Source: SG8-4 sp964598225
GTDB taxonomy: Bacteria > Planctomycetota > Phycisphaerae > Sedimentisphaerales > Anaerobacaceae
Direction: 5' to 3'
NCBI GenBank assembly: GCA_964598225.1
Contig: CAZRBG010000031.1
Location: 1 to 64,000, forward strand
Length of the DNA: 64,000 bases
Shown here piece by piece: positions 10,001-18,152 of this stretch. The number at the start of each line of letters is the position of its first letter. Position 1 is the stretch's first letter. The notes under the pieces were generated by a model. It was not told the origin of the DNA. It searched no databases and saw only the letters and a program-made list of their open reading frames with translations. The position numbers and the translations under genes are program-made.

Positions 10001-10138
10001 GACGCTGACGATAGGAAAATCCACATCGGGATTCTCCCGGATCGGCATCTGGCTGTAGCCGTAGAATCCGAATATTGCAATGACGAGGAAGGCAACAATG
10101 GTCAGGACAGGACGGCGTATGCAGAAGCTCCAGATCAT
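7070..10138 (-). CDS. RND efflux transporter, AcrB/MexB-type permease (HAE1)
   Basis: A 1022-residue proton-driven inner-membrane efflux pump of normal length for the family. The first helix begins at RRPVLTIVAFLVIAIFGFYG. Two large periplasmic loops follow TM1 and TM7. TM4 carries the paired proton-relay aspartates in GIVIDDAIVVIES. The second half repeats the fold (GGIRHPAVTILVALALFAAG onward) and ends with FIGLIMLLGMATKNAILLVDY, matching TM10. Its start overlaps the membrane-fusion protein stop (ATGA), so the two are translationally coupled. The substrate (drug, metal or lipid) cannot be told from the sequence. Confidence 0.96.
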   Translation of the reverse strand: MIWSFCIRRPVLTIVAFLVIAIFGFYGYSQMPIRENPDVDFPIVSVNVVLPGAEPTVIETEVIEPLEEEINTIEGLKELRSTARYQVATITAEFELWRDIDVATQDVRDRVDRTARELPDDIEEPIVRKLDPDAQAIVWIALTGDYRWDKVRLTTYADETLKERLENLRGVGRVIIGGARRYAARVRLDPARLAAYRLTVEDVVMTIRANNVDIPSGLIRSRKREFLVRTLGQFEQAEQLNDLVVAFHGGAAVRIRDVGTAVDGVENDRQTARFTGQTSVGLGIVKQSQANTVAVAAGVRQRMANLGQNFPPGLKYVVASDDSDYIQASINDLLFTIFLTTGLVIAVVLIFLRNVRSTLVTSFAVPTSLLGGMAAMHLLGFSINTLTILGLILAIGIVIDDAIVVIESSYRHVEEGADARPAARVGTTEVAFPAIANSLSLAAVFIPVAFTSGLIGRFFYEFGLTVAITVFASTFTALTLTPMLASRVLRKTQRKGRLFRWSEAALDKSENFYARLLDGGIRHPAVTILVALALFAAGLFLFSRLPTEFTPTVDRSQFIISFETPEGATLEQTDEFARRIEDILSEMEEIKHYFLAIGLSRGGGPGKVNEGISFVRLIDRDKRQRHQSEVADELRRRLEEVPLGRAYVLETSPGAIQAQAPIQVVLQHSDIDKLAQQNEELMAWLRSQDGLTGVNSDMKMNKPQIHIRIKRDKASQMGISVAAISNTMRYLLGEPDISEIERASERYEVITEIAGKGEMVPADVNDLYVRSAGGELVSLANLVEATETIGPSELHHFDRLRSATISSSLSAGMTLGQALEKIEGHLAASLPGGFNYDFTGESQSFVESFQNLTITLLFSVTFIYLVLAAQFESFIQPFVILLSLPLAMVGSAVALWALGMPFGIIAFIGLIMLLGMATKNAILLVDYTNVLLARGNDIFEAARKASRVRFRPVIMTTVSTVLGISPIALGYGTGGEARAPMGVTVLFGLLATTFLTLVIIPVVYTLVSRLGRAARQRMKLQS

Positions 10139-11313
10139 TTTGCCGTCCCCTGGTCTGAATTAGCGTTTTGCGTCTGGGGTTGACCCTGCGTATCCTTCTC
10201 AGATTGGCCTTCTTCTCCTGTTTTCTCGCCGACAGCGACCTTCGTTCCGTCTGTAAGCCGCATCTGACCCGAAATCGCGACAGTCTCGCCTTCTTTCAAG
10301 CCGCTAAGAATTTCTACCTCGCCGGGACGCCGCAGACCAATCTGAACCGAGCGGCGACGCGCAACGCTGTCCTGCACAACATAGACGATGTACCCCGTCT
10401 GTGTAGCCGCCAGAGCCTCACTGGGCACGACTGGGTTGTCCTTTCCGGTCTGCAGAATCACATCGACAACGGCGAACATGCCGGATTTTAACCTGCCCTG
10501 AGGGTTTTCGATGACGGCCTTTGTCAGGAACGTGCGCGTTTGTTCGTCCACGCCGGGGCTGATAAATGAAACCGCACCGCTAAACGCCGCGTCGGGATAT
10601 GAGCCTACACGAATATCTACCTCTTGCCCCTCGGAAACGCGCGGAGCATAACTCTCGGGTACTGAAAAACGTGCTTCCAATACCAACGAGTACAGCACTG
10701 TTAACATCTCGCCGGATTTCACGAAATCCCCCGGATCGACCATGCTCTCGCTGACTACACCTTTCATCGGCGAGTGGATTTTTGTATCGCTTAGGCGCTC
10801 CTCGATGACCGCTTTTTCAGCTTCGAGCCGGTCGATCTGTGCTCTGGCGGTCTCAAGCTCGGTCTTTCTTCGATCTCTTTCGGCTGCTGCAACCGCATTT
10901 TCTTTTAGAAGCTGGTCGAAACGCTCGTACATAAGCTCGGCGAACTCGGCTCGGGACCGGGCTTCCTTAAGAAGAGCCTCTTGTGATGCCAGTTGTTTCT
11001 TGAGTTTGCGGTCGTCGAGAGAGAAGAGGAGTTGATCGTTTTCAACCTTGTCGCCTTCGTGGAAATGGACCTGACTAACAATCCCCGCGATTTCCGGGCT
11101 TACTTCCACAATCTCGGCGGCTCGAATACTCCCGACCCTTGTAAGCACCTCCTGCATCGTCTGACGCTTTGCGGCAACGACGTCAACCACTACTGAGGCG
11201 GTCTCCGTGCTCTTTTTTTCTACGTCTTCGCTGCACCCGAAACAGAAAAAACAAAGCGGCAACCACGCTGTTGTGACCAACAACATCCGGCGGTGTGGCA
11301 TCCCTGCGACCAT
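10135..11313 (-). CDS. RND periplasmic membrane-fusion (adaptor) lipoprotein
   Basis: A 392-residue HlyD/AcrA-family adaptor that links the RND permease to an outer-membrane channel. The N-terminus has a signal peptide ending in a lipobox (FCFGCSE), so it should be a lipoprotein. Then come a lipoyl-like half (VSPEIAGIVSQVHFHEGDKV), an alpha-helical hairpin of coiled-coil character (about residues 105-185), the second lipoyl half (IHSPMKGVVSESMVDPGDFV) and beta-barrel domains. The C-terminal 25 residues are low-complexity Gln/Glu/Thr. It overlaps the permease start by 4 bases. No outer-membrane TolC-like gene is present in this cluster. Confidence 0.94.
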   Translation of the reverse strand: MVAGMPHRRMLLVTTAWLPLCFFCFGCSEDVEKKSTETASVVVDVVAAKRQTMQEVLTRVGSIRAAEIVEVSPEIAGIVSQVHFHEGDKVENDQLLFSLDDRKLKKQLASQEALLKEARSRAEFAELMYERFDQLLKENAVAAAERDRRKTELETARAQIDRLEAEKAVIEERLSDTKIHSPMKGVVSESMVDPGDFVKSGEMLTVLYSLVLEARFSVPESYAPRVSEGQEVDIRVGSYPDAAFSGAVSFISPGVDEQTRTFLTKAVIENPQGRLKSGMFAVVDVILQTGKDNPVVPSEALAATQTGYIVYVVQDSVARRRSVQIGLRRPGEVEILSGLKEGETVAISGQMRLTDGTKVAVGEKTGEEGQSEKDTQGQPQTQNANSDQGTAK

Positions 11314-11314
11314 A

Positions 11315-12046
11315 TCAGGACGGCCTCTTTATCCTGTCGTAATAGTCATGCAGTCTGCGTTCGAACTCAGGTGTAAGAGGCTCTTGTGCATGGTATACGG
11401 GACTGGCCAGGAGCGTGGCGGCCGGCAGCGAGACATATATTTCCCTTGCAACCCAGTCCACCTCGCTGACGCTGTCGGTTCCGAGCAGTATACAGCCTTG
11501 CTTTTGGGGCGTATCCACCGCCAGATTCCGGATCGTCCATGTCTCGACCTCCACCAGAACGTCCTGAAGTACGCCGAATTCGCCTTCGTTGGCGTGAACA
11601 GCATAATTACCGACGATTTTCGTCGCGAGCTCCAACTCCGGGCTGGTGAATTCCGCCTGATCGGCCACGTTCTTTCGTTCGGCCTCACCTGAGAGAATTC
11701 CCGTCGGATTCACATCCTGCTCGTCCTGAAGCCAATAAGGCGGCCAGCCGTAGTGCTCGTACAGGTCTGTCTCATCCTGACGCTCGATGTCTTTGCTCAG
11801 GTCCACATCGGGACTTTGCTCAACCTGGCTCAGCCCGACGTCGGCCCGGATCGTGCGGGCGTCGCGGTCGGGCTCGTCCAGGCACGAGATGGGTAAAGGT
11901 ATCTTCCTGCCGAGATCGTCGGGATCCGCCACTACGTACCGCGCCATCCACTCGCCTCGCGAGAAGAGCATATCAGCGAGCCTGCCAATACTCTCGTGGC
12001 CCGAGGTAATTTGGTACGTTTTGAGTTCTGTCAGACCAATCAGCAT
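11315..12046 (-). CDS. Double PRC-barrel domain protein
   Basis: A 243-residue soluble protein with two PRC-barrel-like modules: residues about 3-80 (LKTYQITSGHESIGRLADMLF ... ARYVVAD) and about 140-225 (LATKIVGNYAVHANEGEFG ... NLAVDTP). PRC-barrels are found in the photosynthetic reaction-centre H subunit and RimM and usually bind protein or RNA partners. A charged linker with a DLYEHYGWPPYWL motif, common in standalone two-PRC proteins, joins them. A strong AAGGAG stands 8 bases before the start. It is the first gene of the efflux operon (1 base before the adaptor start), an unusual neighbour for an RND pump. Confidence 0.85.
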   Translation of the reverse strand: MLIGLTELKTYQITSGHESIGRLADMLFSRGEWMARYVVADPDDLGRKIPLPISCLDEPDRDARTIRADVGLSQVEQSPDVDLSKDIERQDETDLYEHYGWPPYWLQDEQDVNPTGILSGEAERKNVADQAEFTSPELELATKIVGNYAVHANEGEFGVLQDVLVEVETWTIRNLAVDTPQKQGCILLGTDSVSEVDWVAREIYVSLPAATLLASPVYHAQEPLTPEFERRLHDYYDRIKRPS

Positions 12047-12219
12047 AATAAAACTCCTTCTTTCTTACTTCCATAAGTTTATTATGCCAACTATGACGGT
12101 AGGGAAAATAAGCATAGTCCTTAATTTTCCGTTCGAAAAAACTCAAAAACGGGCAGGCCCGGCCAGAGATCTTTAAACAACAAATTCCTAACGTCATCCA
12201 CCGCCGGCGGACTCCAACT

Positions 12220-14118
12220 CTAAAACACGCAATGCCCCGCGGCACAACCTCCGGTATACTCCGGCTCGGCTACGACGTACCGGCTTTGACGGTCCGGGAC
12301 ATCTTCCTGCTCGGCGCCAAAACTCAGAACCTGCCGTTCCTTGCTGCCGTAACGGTATATCGTAATGCCTTTGCACTTGAGCTCGTGAGCTTTCAGATAA
12401 ATATCCCTGATATCCTCGACGGAGGCATTCTCAGGCAGGTTTATAGTCTTAGAAACAGCGTTGTCGGTATATTTCTGAAAGGCCGCCTGCACCCTCAGAT
12501 GCTGCAACGGTTCTGTGTCGAACGCCGTTACGAAGGTTCTCTTGAGGTCGGCCGGGATCCCTTTAACGGTTTGCAGCGAACCTTTTCGCGCGATTTCGCT
12601 GAGAATGTCCTGCTTGTAGAGACCTTTCTCTTTTGCGGCTCGCTCGAATAACGGATTGACCTCGAACAGCTTGGTGCCGGAGAGCACGTTTCGCACGAAA
12701 CTGATCGCGAACAAAGGCTCGATCCCGCTGGAGCACGCGGCGATAATACTTATTGTTCCGGTCGGCGCTATCGTGTTGACCGTTGCGTTGCGAAGCCTTA
12801 GATCCCGCCCGGCGTAAATGGATTTGTCAAAGTTCGGAAAAACACCCCTTTCTTCAGCGAGTTTCATGGAAGCGTCGCGCGATTGATTGTGGATAAATTT
12901 CATCAGCTTGCCGGCAACCTTTAGGGCTTCTTCAGAGTTGTAAGGCACGCCCAACCTTATCAGCATGTCCGCAAAGCCCATGACGCCCAAGCCGACCTTA
13001 CGGTTGGCCAAAGTCATGTCTCGAATCTGGTCAAGCGGATACTTGTTGACTTCGACGACGTTATCCAAAAATCTTATGGCCCAGTGGACCCGGTCTCTCA
13101 GCTTGTCCCAATCAATGTGCCCGTCGTCCACCATTTTCGCGAGACTAATGGAAGCCAGATTGCAGCTTTCGAAAGGAAGCAGAGGCAGTTCGCCGCAGGG
13201 ATTCGTTGCTTCTATCCTGCCGACCTCGGGTGTGGGATTCTTCTTGTTGATCTCGTCGATAAATACCAGGCCGGGATCGCCGCTGCGCCAGGCGGCATTG
13301 ACGATCAGGTCGAAAACTGATTTGGCTCTGACCTTGCGAACCTTTTTGCCGGTTGCGGGATCTTTGAGGTCGAAGGAACGGTCGGCTTTGACATCGGCCA
13401 TGAACTTGTTAGTCACCGCTACGGAAAGATTGAAGTTTTGAAACATGCCTTTCTGGCTTTTCGCCTCGATGAAATCCACGATATCCGGATGATCACATCG
13501 CAGAATGCCCATGTTCGCTCCGCGCCTGCGTCCGCCCTGAACAATCACGCCCGTGGCTTTATCGAAGATACTCATAAAAGACACCGGCCCGGAAGCATTT
13601 CCTTTGGTTGAGGACACAAGCGCGCCCCTGGGTCTCAAATGCGAAAAGCTGAAACCCGTTCCACCGCCGGTCTGGTGAATTTTGGCCATATTTTTAAGAG
13701 AGTCGAATATTTCGTCGATAGAGTCATCAACCGGCAGCACGAAACACGCAGACAATTGGCCGAAATACGTGCCCGCATTCATGAGGGTAGGAGAGTTGGG
13801 CATAAACTCTTGATACCTCATCATCCGGTAGAATTTTTCTTCGGCCTGATCGACGCTTACACCGGACCTGTAGTTTGCCTCGACCTGCACAACGTGTGAG
13901 GCGACTCTCCTGAACAGCTCTTTCGGTGTTTCGATGATATTTTGGTCATCGTCTTTCAAAAGATAACGCCGTTCAAGCACCTCCATTGTATTGTCGGGCA
14001 ATCCTAAATCATCTTTCGCCTCCGCTGCATGATTTTTAGAGAGAATCTCCCGTCGTTGCATTTGGTTAATGTCGTCCTCTTGCGTAGCGGACCTTGTCGA
14101 AGAGTTTTGCTTACCCAT
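12220..14118 (-). CDS. nrdJ: Class II (adenosylcobalamin-dependent) ribonucleoside-diphosphate reductase
   Basis: A 632-residue enzyme that makes deoxyribonucleotides using B12 as the radical source, so it works with or without oxygen. The N-terminal part has NSPTLMNAGTYFGQLSACFVLP with the first redox cysteine. GGGTGFSFSHLRP and the active-site NPCGELPLLPFESCNLASIS follow, giving Asn, thiyl Cys, Glu and the second redox Cys. The C-terminal tail carries a CAAGHC pair four residues from the end, as expected for re-reduction by thioredoxin. AGGAC precedes the ATG. It lies 19 bases after rtcB. A shorter paralogue lies at 59858-61705. No cobalamin riboswitch is visible because the gap to the upstream gene is too small. 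Confidence 0.95.
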   Translation of the reverse strand: MGKQNSSTRSATQEDDINQMQRREILSKNHAAEAKDDLGLPDNTMEVLERRYLLKDDDQNIIETPKELFRRVASHVVQVEANYRSGVSVDQAEEKFYRMMRYQEFMPNSPTLMNAGTYFGQLSACFVLPVDDSIDEIFDSLKNMAKIHQTGGGTGFSFSHLRPRGALVSSTKGNASGPVSFMSIFDKATGVIVQGGRRRGANMGILRCDHPDIVDFIEAKSQKGMFQNFNLSVAVTNKFMADVKADRSFDLKDPATGKKVRKVRAKSVFDLIVNAAWRSGDPGLVFIDEINKKNPTPEVGRIEATNPCGELPLLPFESCNLASISLAKMVDDGHIDWDKLRDRVHWAIRFLDNVVEVNKYPLDQIRDMTLANRKVGLGVMGFADMLIRLGVPYNSEEALKVAGKLMKFIHNQSRDASMKLAEERGVFPNFDKSIYAGRDLRLRNATVNTIAPTGTISIIAACSSGIEPLFAISFVRNVLSGTKLFEVNPLFERAAKEKGLYKQDILSEIARKGSLQTVKGIPADLKRTFVTAFDTEPLQHLRVQAAFQKYTDNAVSKTINLPENASVEDIRDIYLKAHELKCKGITIYRYGSKERQVLSFGAEQEDVPDRQSRYVVAEPEYTGGCAAGHCVF

Positions 14119-14137
14119 AGTATTTTGTCCTGATGGC

Positions 14138-15562
14138 TCAACCTTTTACGCAAATCAAAGGCGCCAGCTTCGCAACTTTTTTAGCCAAACCCGCTTTTTC
14201 CGTCGCATCCACGACGACGTCTACGTCCTTGTAAGCATCCGGCGCTTCTTCGGCGACCCCACGCTTGGAACGGCTCTTAATAATAACGCCCTTTTCGGCC
14301 AGCATCCTTACGACTTCCTGCCCCCTCCATCTCTTGGTCGCCTGTTTTCTACTCATAGCTCTTCCGGCTCCGTGCGAACAGGAACTAAAGCACAGTTCGG
14401 CGCTTGAACCGAGTCCTGCTAAAATATAAGAATGAGTTCCCATTGTCCCTCCGATCAGAACCGGTTGACCTGCATCCCTGAGTTCCTCAGCGACCAAGGG
14501 ATGCCCGGGGCCGAGTGCACGCGTTGCACCTTTGCGATGGACATAAAGCTTTTTGGTTTTACCATCGATTTTATGCTCTTCCAATTTACAGGTGTTGTGC
14601 GAAATATCGTAGAGAAGCCTCAGATCGGCCTTTGGCACGACCTTCTCGAACACCTCGCGCACAAGATTGGTTAGTACCTGGCGATTCGCCAGCGCGCAAT
14701 TAATACCAGCTTGCATCGCTCCGAGGTATTTTTGTCCGACGTCTGAATTAATCGGCGCGCAGGCAAGATCGCGTTCGGGCAGCTCGATTCCGGCTTCTCT
14801 GGCCGCTTTTAACATTCTGGGAAGGAAGTCGGTCGCTATCTGGTGGCCGAGGCCCCTTGAGCCGCAATGGATGCTGACAATAATATCACCGCGGTCTATC
14901 CCGAACGCACGGGCTGTTTCTTTATCGAAAACTTCTGCAACACGTTGCACTTCGAGATAATGATTTCCGGAACCAAGAGTGCCGACTTGGCCTTTCTGCC
15001 TTTCTTTGGCTTTATCGGAGACCAGTTCGGGTTTCGCCCCGGCCGCGCGGCCGTTCTCTTCGGTGCGCCGCAGGTCCTGCTTTGTGCCGAATCCGTGCTC
15101 AACGGCCCATTGTGCGCCGCCGCCCAGCATCTCGTCGATTTCGTTCCTGGAAAGACGTAGTCTGCCTTCCTTTCCCAGCCCGGCTGGAATAATCCGGTAC
15201 ATCTCATCGGCAAGCCTGTCCTTGACAGGTTCGATTTCATCACGACTGAGGCCGGTCAAAACAGCTCGCACGCCGCACGATATGTCAAAGCCCACGCCGC
15301 CGGCAGAAATGACACCACCTTTGTCGGGATCGAAAGCGGCCACTCCCCCTATAGGAAATCCGTATCCCCAATGTGCGTCGGGCATGGCGTAGGAAGCTCG
15401 CACGATACCCGGGAGCCGGGCAACGTTCATTCCCTGCTCGTAAACCTTTTCATCCAGATGTTTTACGATCGCATCATCGCCGTATAAAATAAAAGGTGCC
15501 CTCATGCCCTCAAATGGTTCAATAGACCACTGGCAATCTGAACGTTTTTTGACCCTGTTCAT
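14138..15562 (-). CDS. rtcB: RNA-splicing ligase RtcB
   Basis: A 474-residue GTP- and Mn-dependent ligase joining 2',3'-cyclic-phosphate or 3'-phosphate RNA ends to 5'-OH ends; it repairs RNA and in archaea splices tRNA. The metal and nucleotide residues are all visible: Cys in GGVGFDISCGVRAV, His in VSIHCGSRGLGHQ, His in YDISHNTCKLEEH, and the guanylylated His in YVHRKGATRA. GGTMGTHSYIL follows. The length matches the archaeal enzyme. The ATG at 15562 has GAGAGGA eight bases upstream; the in-frame TTG at 15580 overlaps that site. It follows archease by 27 bases, so the ligase and its activator are co-expressed. Confidence 0.97.
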   Translation of the reverse strand: MNRVKKRSDCQWSIEPFEGMRAPFILYGDDAIVKHLDEKVYEQGMNVARLPGIVRASYAMPDAHWGYGFPIGGVAAFDPDKGGVISAGGVGFDISCGVRAVLTGLSRDEIEPVKDRLADEMYRIIPAGLGKEGRLRLSRNEIDEMLGGGAQWAVEHGFGTKQDLRRTEENGRAAGAKPELVSDKAKERQKGQVGTLGSGNHYLEVQRVAEVFDKETARAFGIDRGDIIVSIHCGSRGLGHQIATDFLPRMLKAAREAGIELPERDLACAPINSDVGQKYLGAMQAGINCALANRQVLTNLVREVFEKVVPKADLRLLYDISHNTCKLEEHKIDGKTKKLYVHRKGATRALGPGHPLVAEELRDAGQPVLIGGTMGTHSYILAGLGSSAELCFSSCSHGAGRAMSRKQATKRWRGQEVVRMLAEKGVIIKSRSKRGVAEEAPDAYKDVDVVVDATEKAGLAKKVAKLAPLICVKG

Positions 15563-15589
15563 ATATTTATCCTCTCTCAAATCCGTCTA

Positions 15590-16006
15590 TTAAATGTCGA
15601 TGATACATTGTGCTGTCCATTTTCCGTCTTTCTCAACCACTTTCAGATCCGAATAAGACGTCCCTTTTATCTCCGCACCCGGATCGTGCCTTGACAGGTC
15701 GAGTTTTTCGCCCCAGGCTTTGCCCATCAAGTGCTCGCCATCTATGTGAACCTCGAATTTGCCGAAAACCTTTTTTTGTGTCGCCATTTCATATAGGATA
15801 TTGTTTAACCAGTCTATAAACAACAGGTCGCAATCCGGCTGCTCACAAACTATGTCCACTTTCGTTTTCTGCTGTATTGTTTCAGGATCGACGCTGATGG
15901 CCGTCATAGCCAAGGCTGCCGCGGCAAAAGCGTCCTCCATGGTGGCTCCGAAGCCGCGGATTCCCATATCCGCCGTATGCGAGTAATGTTCCCAGTTTTG
16001 TTTCAT
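15590..16006 (-). CDS. Archease, RtcB activator
   Basis: A 138-residue protein of the archease family, which speeds multiple turnover of RtcB and broadens its NTP use. Family signatures are HTADMGIRGFGATMEDAF near the N-terminus and LFIDWLNNILYEMATQKK in the middle; the C-terminal strand ends KWTAQCIIDI. The catalytically important metal-binding aspartates (the Asp of the HTADMGI motif and the last Asp) are kept. The ATG at 16006 matches the usual family N-terminus; the longer open frame upstream adds 28 residues with no family counterpart. It directly precedes rtcB. Confidence 0.95.
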   Translation of the reverse strand: MKQNWEHYSHTADMGIRGFGATMEDAFAAAALAMTAISVDPETIQQKTKVDIVCEQPDCDLLFIDWLNNILYEMATQKKVFGKFEVHIDGEHLMGKAWGEKLDLSRHDPGAEIKGTSYSDLKVVEKDGKWTAQCIIDI

Positions 16007-16119
16007 AAAGCGCTCGTTACACCAAGAGATTCTACTTCCGTGTACGATTGCCGGTTCGCAATAATTGTACGACTGTCTTTTGCAGTTCACAATCCTCTTC
16101 CATAGTAGTTATTCTGTTT

Positions 16120-17376
16120 TTAGTGCACCGAACAGGAAAAACAGGGATCGTAGGCGCGGACCAGTTTTTCGCACAAGAGGCGAATTTGGTCTCTTGATTT
16201 ATCTTTGTTTTCATCAACCAGCTTTTTCAGGTCTTTTTCTATGTTCTGGAAATTGTGCGACGTCGGGGTCACAAGGTTTGCCCGTTCGACAATGCCTTTT
16301 CTGTTTACTCTATACTTGTGATAAAGCAAACCTCGGGGCGCTTCCGTTACGGATGCGCCCTCGCCCGGTTTTATCCTGATGTGAAAATCCTCCTCTTCGA
16401 AGTCAGTGGATTCGATCAGTTGAATGCATCGCTCGATCCCGTCGACAACTTCCAGGCTTTGAGCGATATTGTTATGAAAAGGATTGTCGCTTGGAAATTC
16501 GACATCGACCCCGTCAGCCAGCGTTTTCGTTTCGGGTTGAAGCTTGTCAAACTTGTTGTTCAGCCGGGCAAGCGCCCCCACCATGAAAGAGAATCTTTGC
16601 CTCAGGTTCGATTTCTTTGCAAAGGCATAACTAACCTCGGATTCTTCGAAAAACTCGTCGTATTCGTTCACATCGACATTCAGCCCCTCGGTCGAGACGA
16701 TCCTTCCTTCATTGACGGCATATTCCCCCTTGTCATCCAGAGCGACGTATTCCGAATCGCAATGAAAATCCGGCACGTCGAATTGGGAAACGTCCTCTAC
16801 AACCTGATGGGACAGAGACCTTATTCCTTTTAGCTTTTCTAAAATCGTGACGAAGGCGGCATTAGAAGGAATAGCCGTGAAACCGCCGGGCAAATGGGTT
16901 ACAGGATGCAGTGCTCTTGCCCCGATAAGGCCGGTTAGTTCGTTGACGACCTCTTTCATTTGCAGCAGATGACCCAATTGCCTGCTGAAACCTTCCCGCA
17001 TAGGGATTATCCCGGGATAGTCGTAGTAATCCGGCATAGCCAGCATATACAGATGTATCAGGTGGCTGGCCGTTATCTGACTGATACTCATCAGCTTCCG
17101 CAAAACTCCGGTCTGTTCGCTGACTTCTATCGACATAGCCCGTTCGATGGCTTGTATAGCTGTAGTCATGTGCGAAACGGGGCATATCCCGCAGATTCGC
17201 GAGACGATGTCGCCCACCTCGTCATATTTTCGTCCTACCAGAAAGCCTTCGAAAAATCTGGGCGGCTCGAAGATTTTCAGTCGTATCGCCGGGGCCTGTT
17301 CGAGTTCAACGATGATCGACGTTTCTCCTTCGACCCTGGCGAGATAGTCAACGGTTATCTTCTTTGTCGTCGTCAT
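16120..17376 (-). CDS. hydA: Group 3b [NiFe] hydrogenase, large (alpha) subunit
   Basis: A 418-residue catalytic subunit holding the NiFe(CN)2CO site. The two cysteine pairs that ligate nickel are present: RICGICPVSH near residue 60 and DPCFSCSVH at the very C-terminus. The protein ends three residues after the last Cys, and no cleavable C-terminal peptide follows the motif. Group 3b enzymes (Pyrococcus sulfhydrogenase type) are cytoplasmic and couple H2 to NADP(H). The start at 17376 overlaps the hydD stop (ATGA). It is the last gene of hydB-hydG-hydD-hydA. No maturation protease or hyp genes are in the window. Confidence 0.95.
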   Translation of the reverse strand: MTTTKKITVDYLARVEGETSIIVELEQAPAIRLKIFEPPRFFEGFLVGRKYDEVGDIVSRICGICPVSHMTTAIQAIERAMSIEVSEQTGVLRKLMSISQITASHLIHLYMLAMPDYYDYPGIIPMREGFSRQLGHLLQMKEVVNELTGLIGARALHPVTHLPGGFTAIPSNAAFVTILEKLKGIRSLSHQVVEDVSQFDVPDFHCDSEYVALDDKGEYAVNEGRIVSTEGLNVDVNEYDEFFEESEVSYAFAKKSNLRQRFSFMVGALARLNNKFDKLQPETKTLADGVDVEFPSDNPFHNNIAQSLEVVDGIERCIQLIESTDFEEEDFHIRIKPGEGASVTEAPRGLLYHKYRVNRKGIVERANLVTPTSHNFQNIEKDLKKLVDENKDKSRDQIRLLCEKLVRAYDPCFSCSVH

Positions 17377-18143
17377 GATTTCACCTGTCCCGCTTTCCAT
17401 TCTTCGGCGGGCTGGCCGAACTCAGTGAACTTGCGGCGTATATCATCCCGGCTCAGGCCCATCTTTTCGAACTGGTCGGCCAGAGCCCCGGCGTTGGCGT
17501 CTTTCATTGGCCCCCAGCATCCGTAGCACCCGCGATTTCGCGATGGACACAGTGCGCCGCAGCCGGCGTTCGTCACGGGGCCCATACAAGGTTCGCCATA
17601 AGCGACGAGCACGCAGATATTTCCCGCCAGCTTGCATTCGACGCAAACGCAATATTGCAGGAAATCAGGCCTTTTGCCCAGCAGCAGCGATACGACCGTT
17701 TCGGTCAAATCACGAACCCCCATCGGGCAGCCTTTGATATAGCCGTCGACCTTGACGTATTGGTCGATAGCGTGGGTTTTCACAGAATGAATCACCGAGG
17801 TATCCTGGTAAACTCTTTTCTGCACCTCATATTCCCGGTCGGCGTTCTTAATGGCCGGAACGCCGCCGCAGACGGCACATGAGCCTATCGGGATCAGATA
17901 TTTGCTAACCGAACGAACCTTTTTGAGCTGCTCGAGCTGCCACTGTTCGGTTATGGCTCCTTCAATCAATGCTACATCAAAAGGCCCGTCTTCGTTGCCG
18001 CCGGATTGCAGCATTTTACAATACGTGATGTCCGCAGCTTCGAAAATCTCCCTGATATACCTTTGGAAGTAAATCAGTTGGAATTCGCACCCCGCGCAAC
18101 AGCTATACTTGAAGACACCTATTTTCGGTTTCTTATTTTCCAT
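17373..18143 (-). CDS. hydD: Group 3b [NiFe] hydrogenase, small (delta) subunit
   Basis: A 256-residue small subunit that carries the iron-sulfur relay next to the NiFe site. Cysteines for the proximal cluster are in YSCCAGCEFQ, GSCAVCGG and GCPMG. A further cysteine-rich stretch (CVCVECKLAGNIC ... GEPCMGP ... GCGALCPSRNRGCYGCWGP) provides the medial and distal clusters, as in F420- and NADP-linked group 3 enzymes. There is no Tat signal, so the complex stays in the cytoplasm. It lies 9 bases after hydG and overlaps hydA by 4 bases. Confidence 0.94.
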   Translation of the reverse strand: MENKKPKIGVFKYSCCAGCEFQLIYFQRYIREIFEAADITYCKMLQSGGNEDGPFDVALIEGAITEQWQLEQLKKVRSVSKYLIPIGSCAVCGGVPAIKNADREYEVQKRVYQDTSVIHSVKTHAIDQYVKVDGYIKGCPMGVRDLTETVVSLLLGKRPDFLQYCVCVECKLAGNICVLVAYGEPCMGPVTNAGCGALCPSRNRGCYGCWGPMKDANAGALADQFEKMGLSRDDIRRKFTEFGQPAEEWKAGQVKS

Positions 18144-18152
18144 CTTATCGGT

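Noticed and set aside
14119..14137. A possible cobalamin riboswitch before the class II RNR
   Set aside because: Only 19 bases separate the RNR gene from rtcB, far too few for the element.
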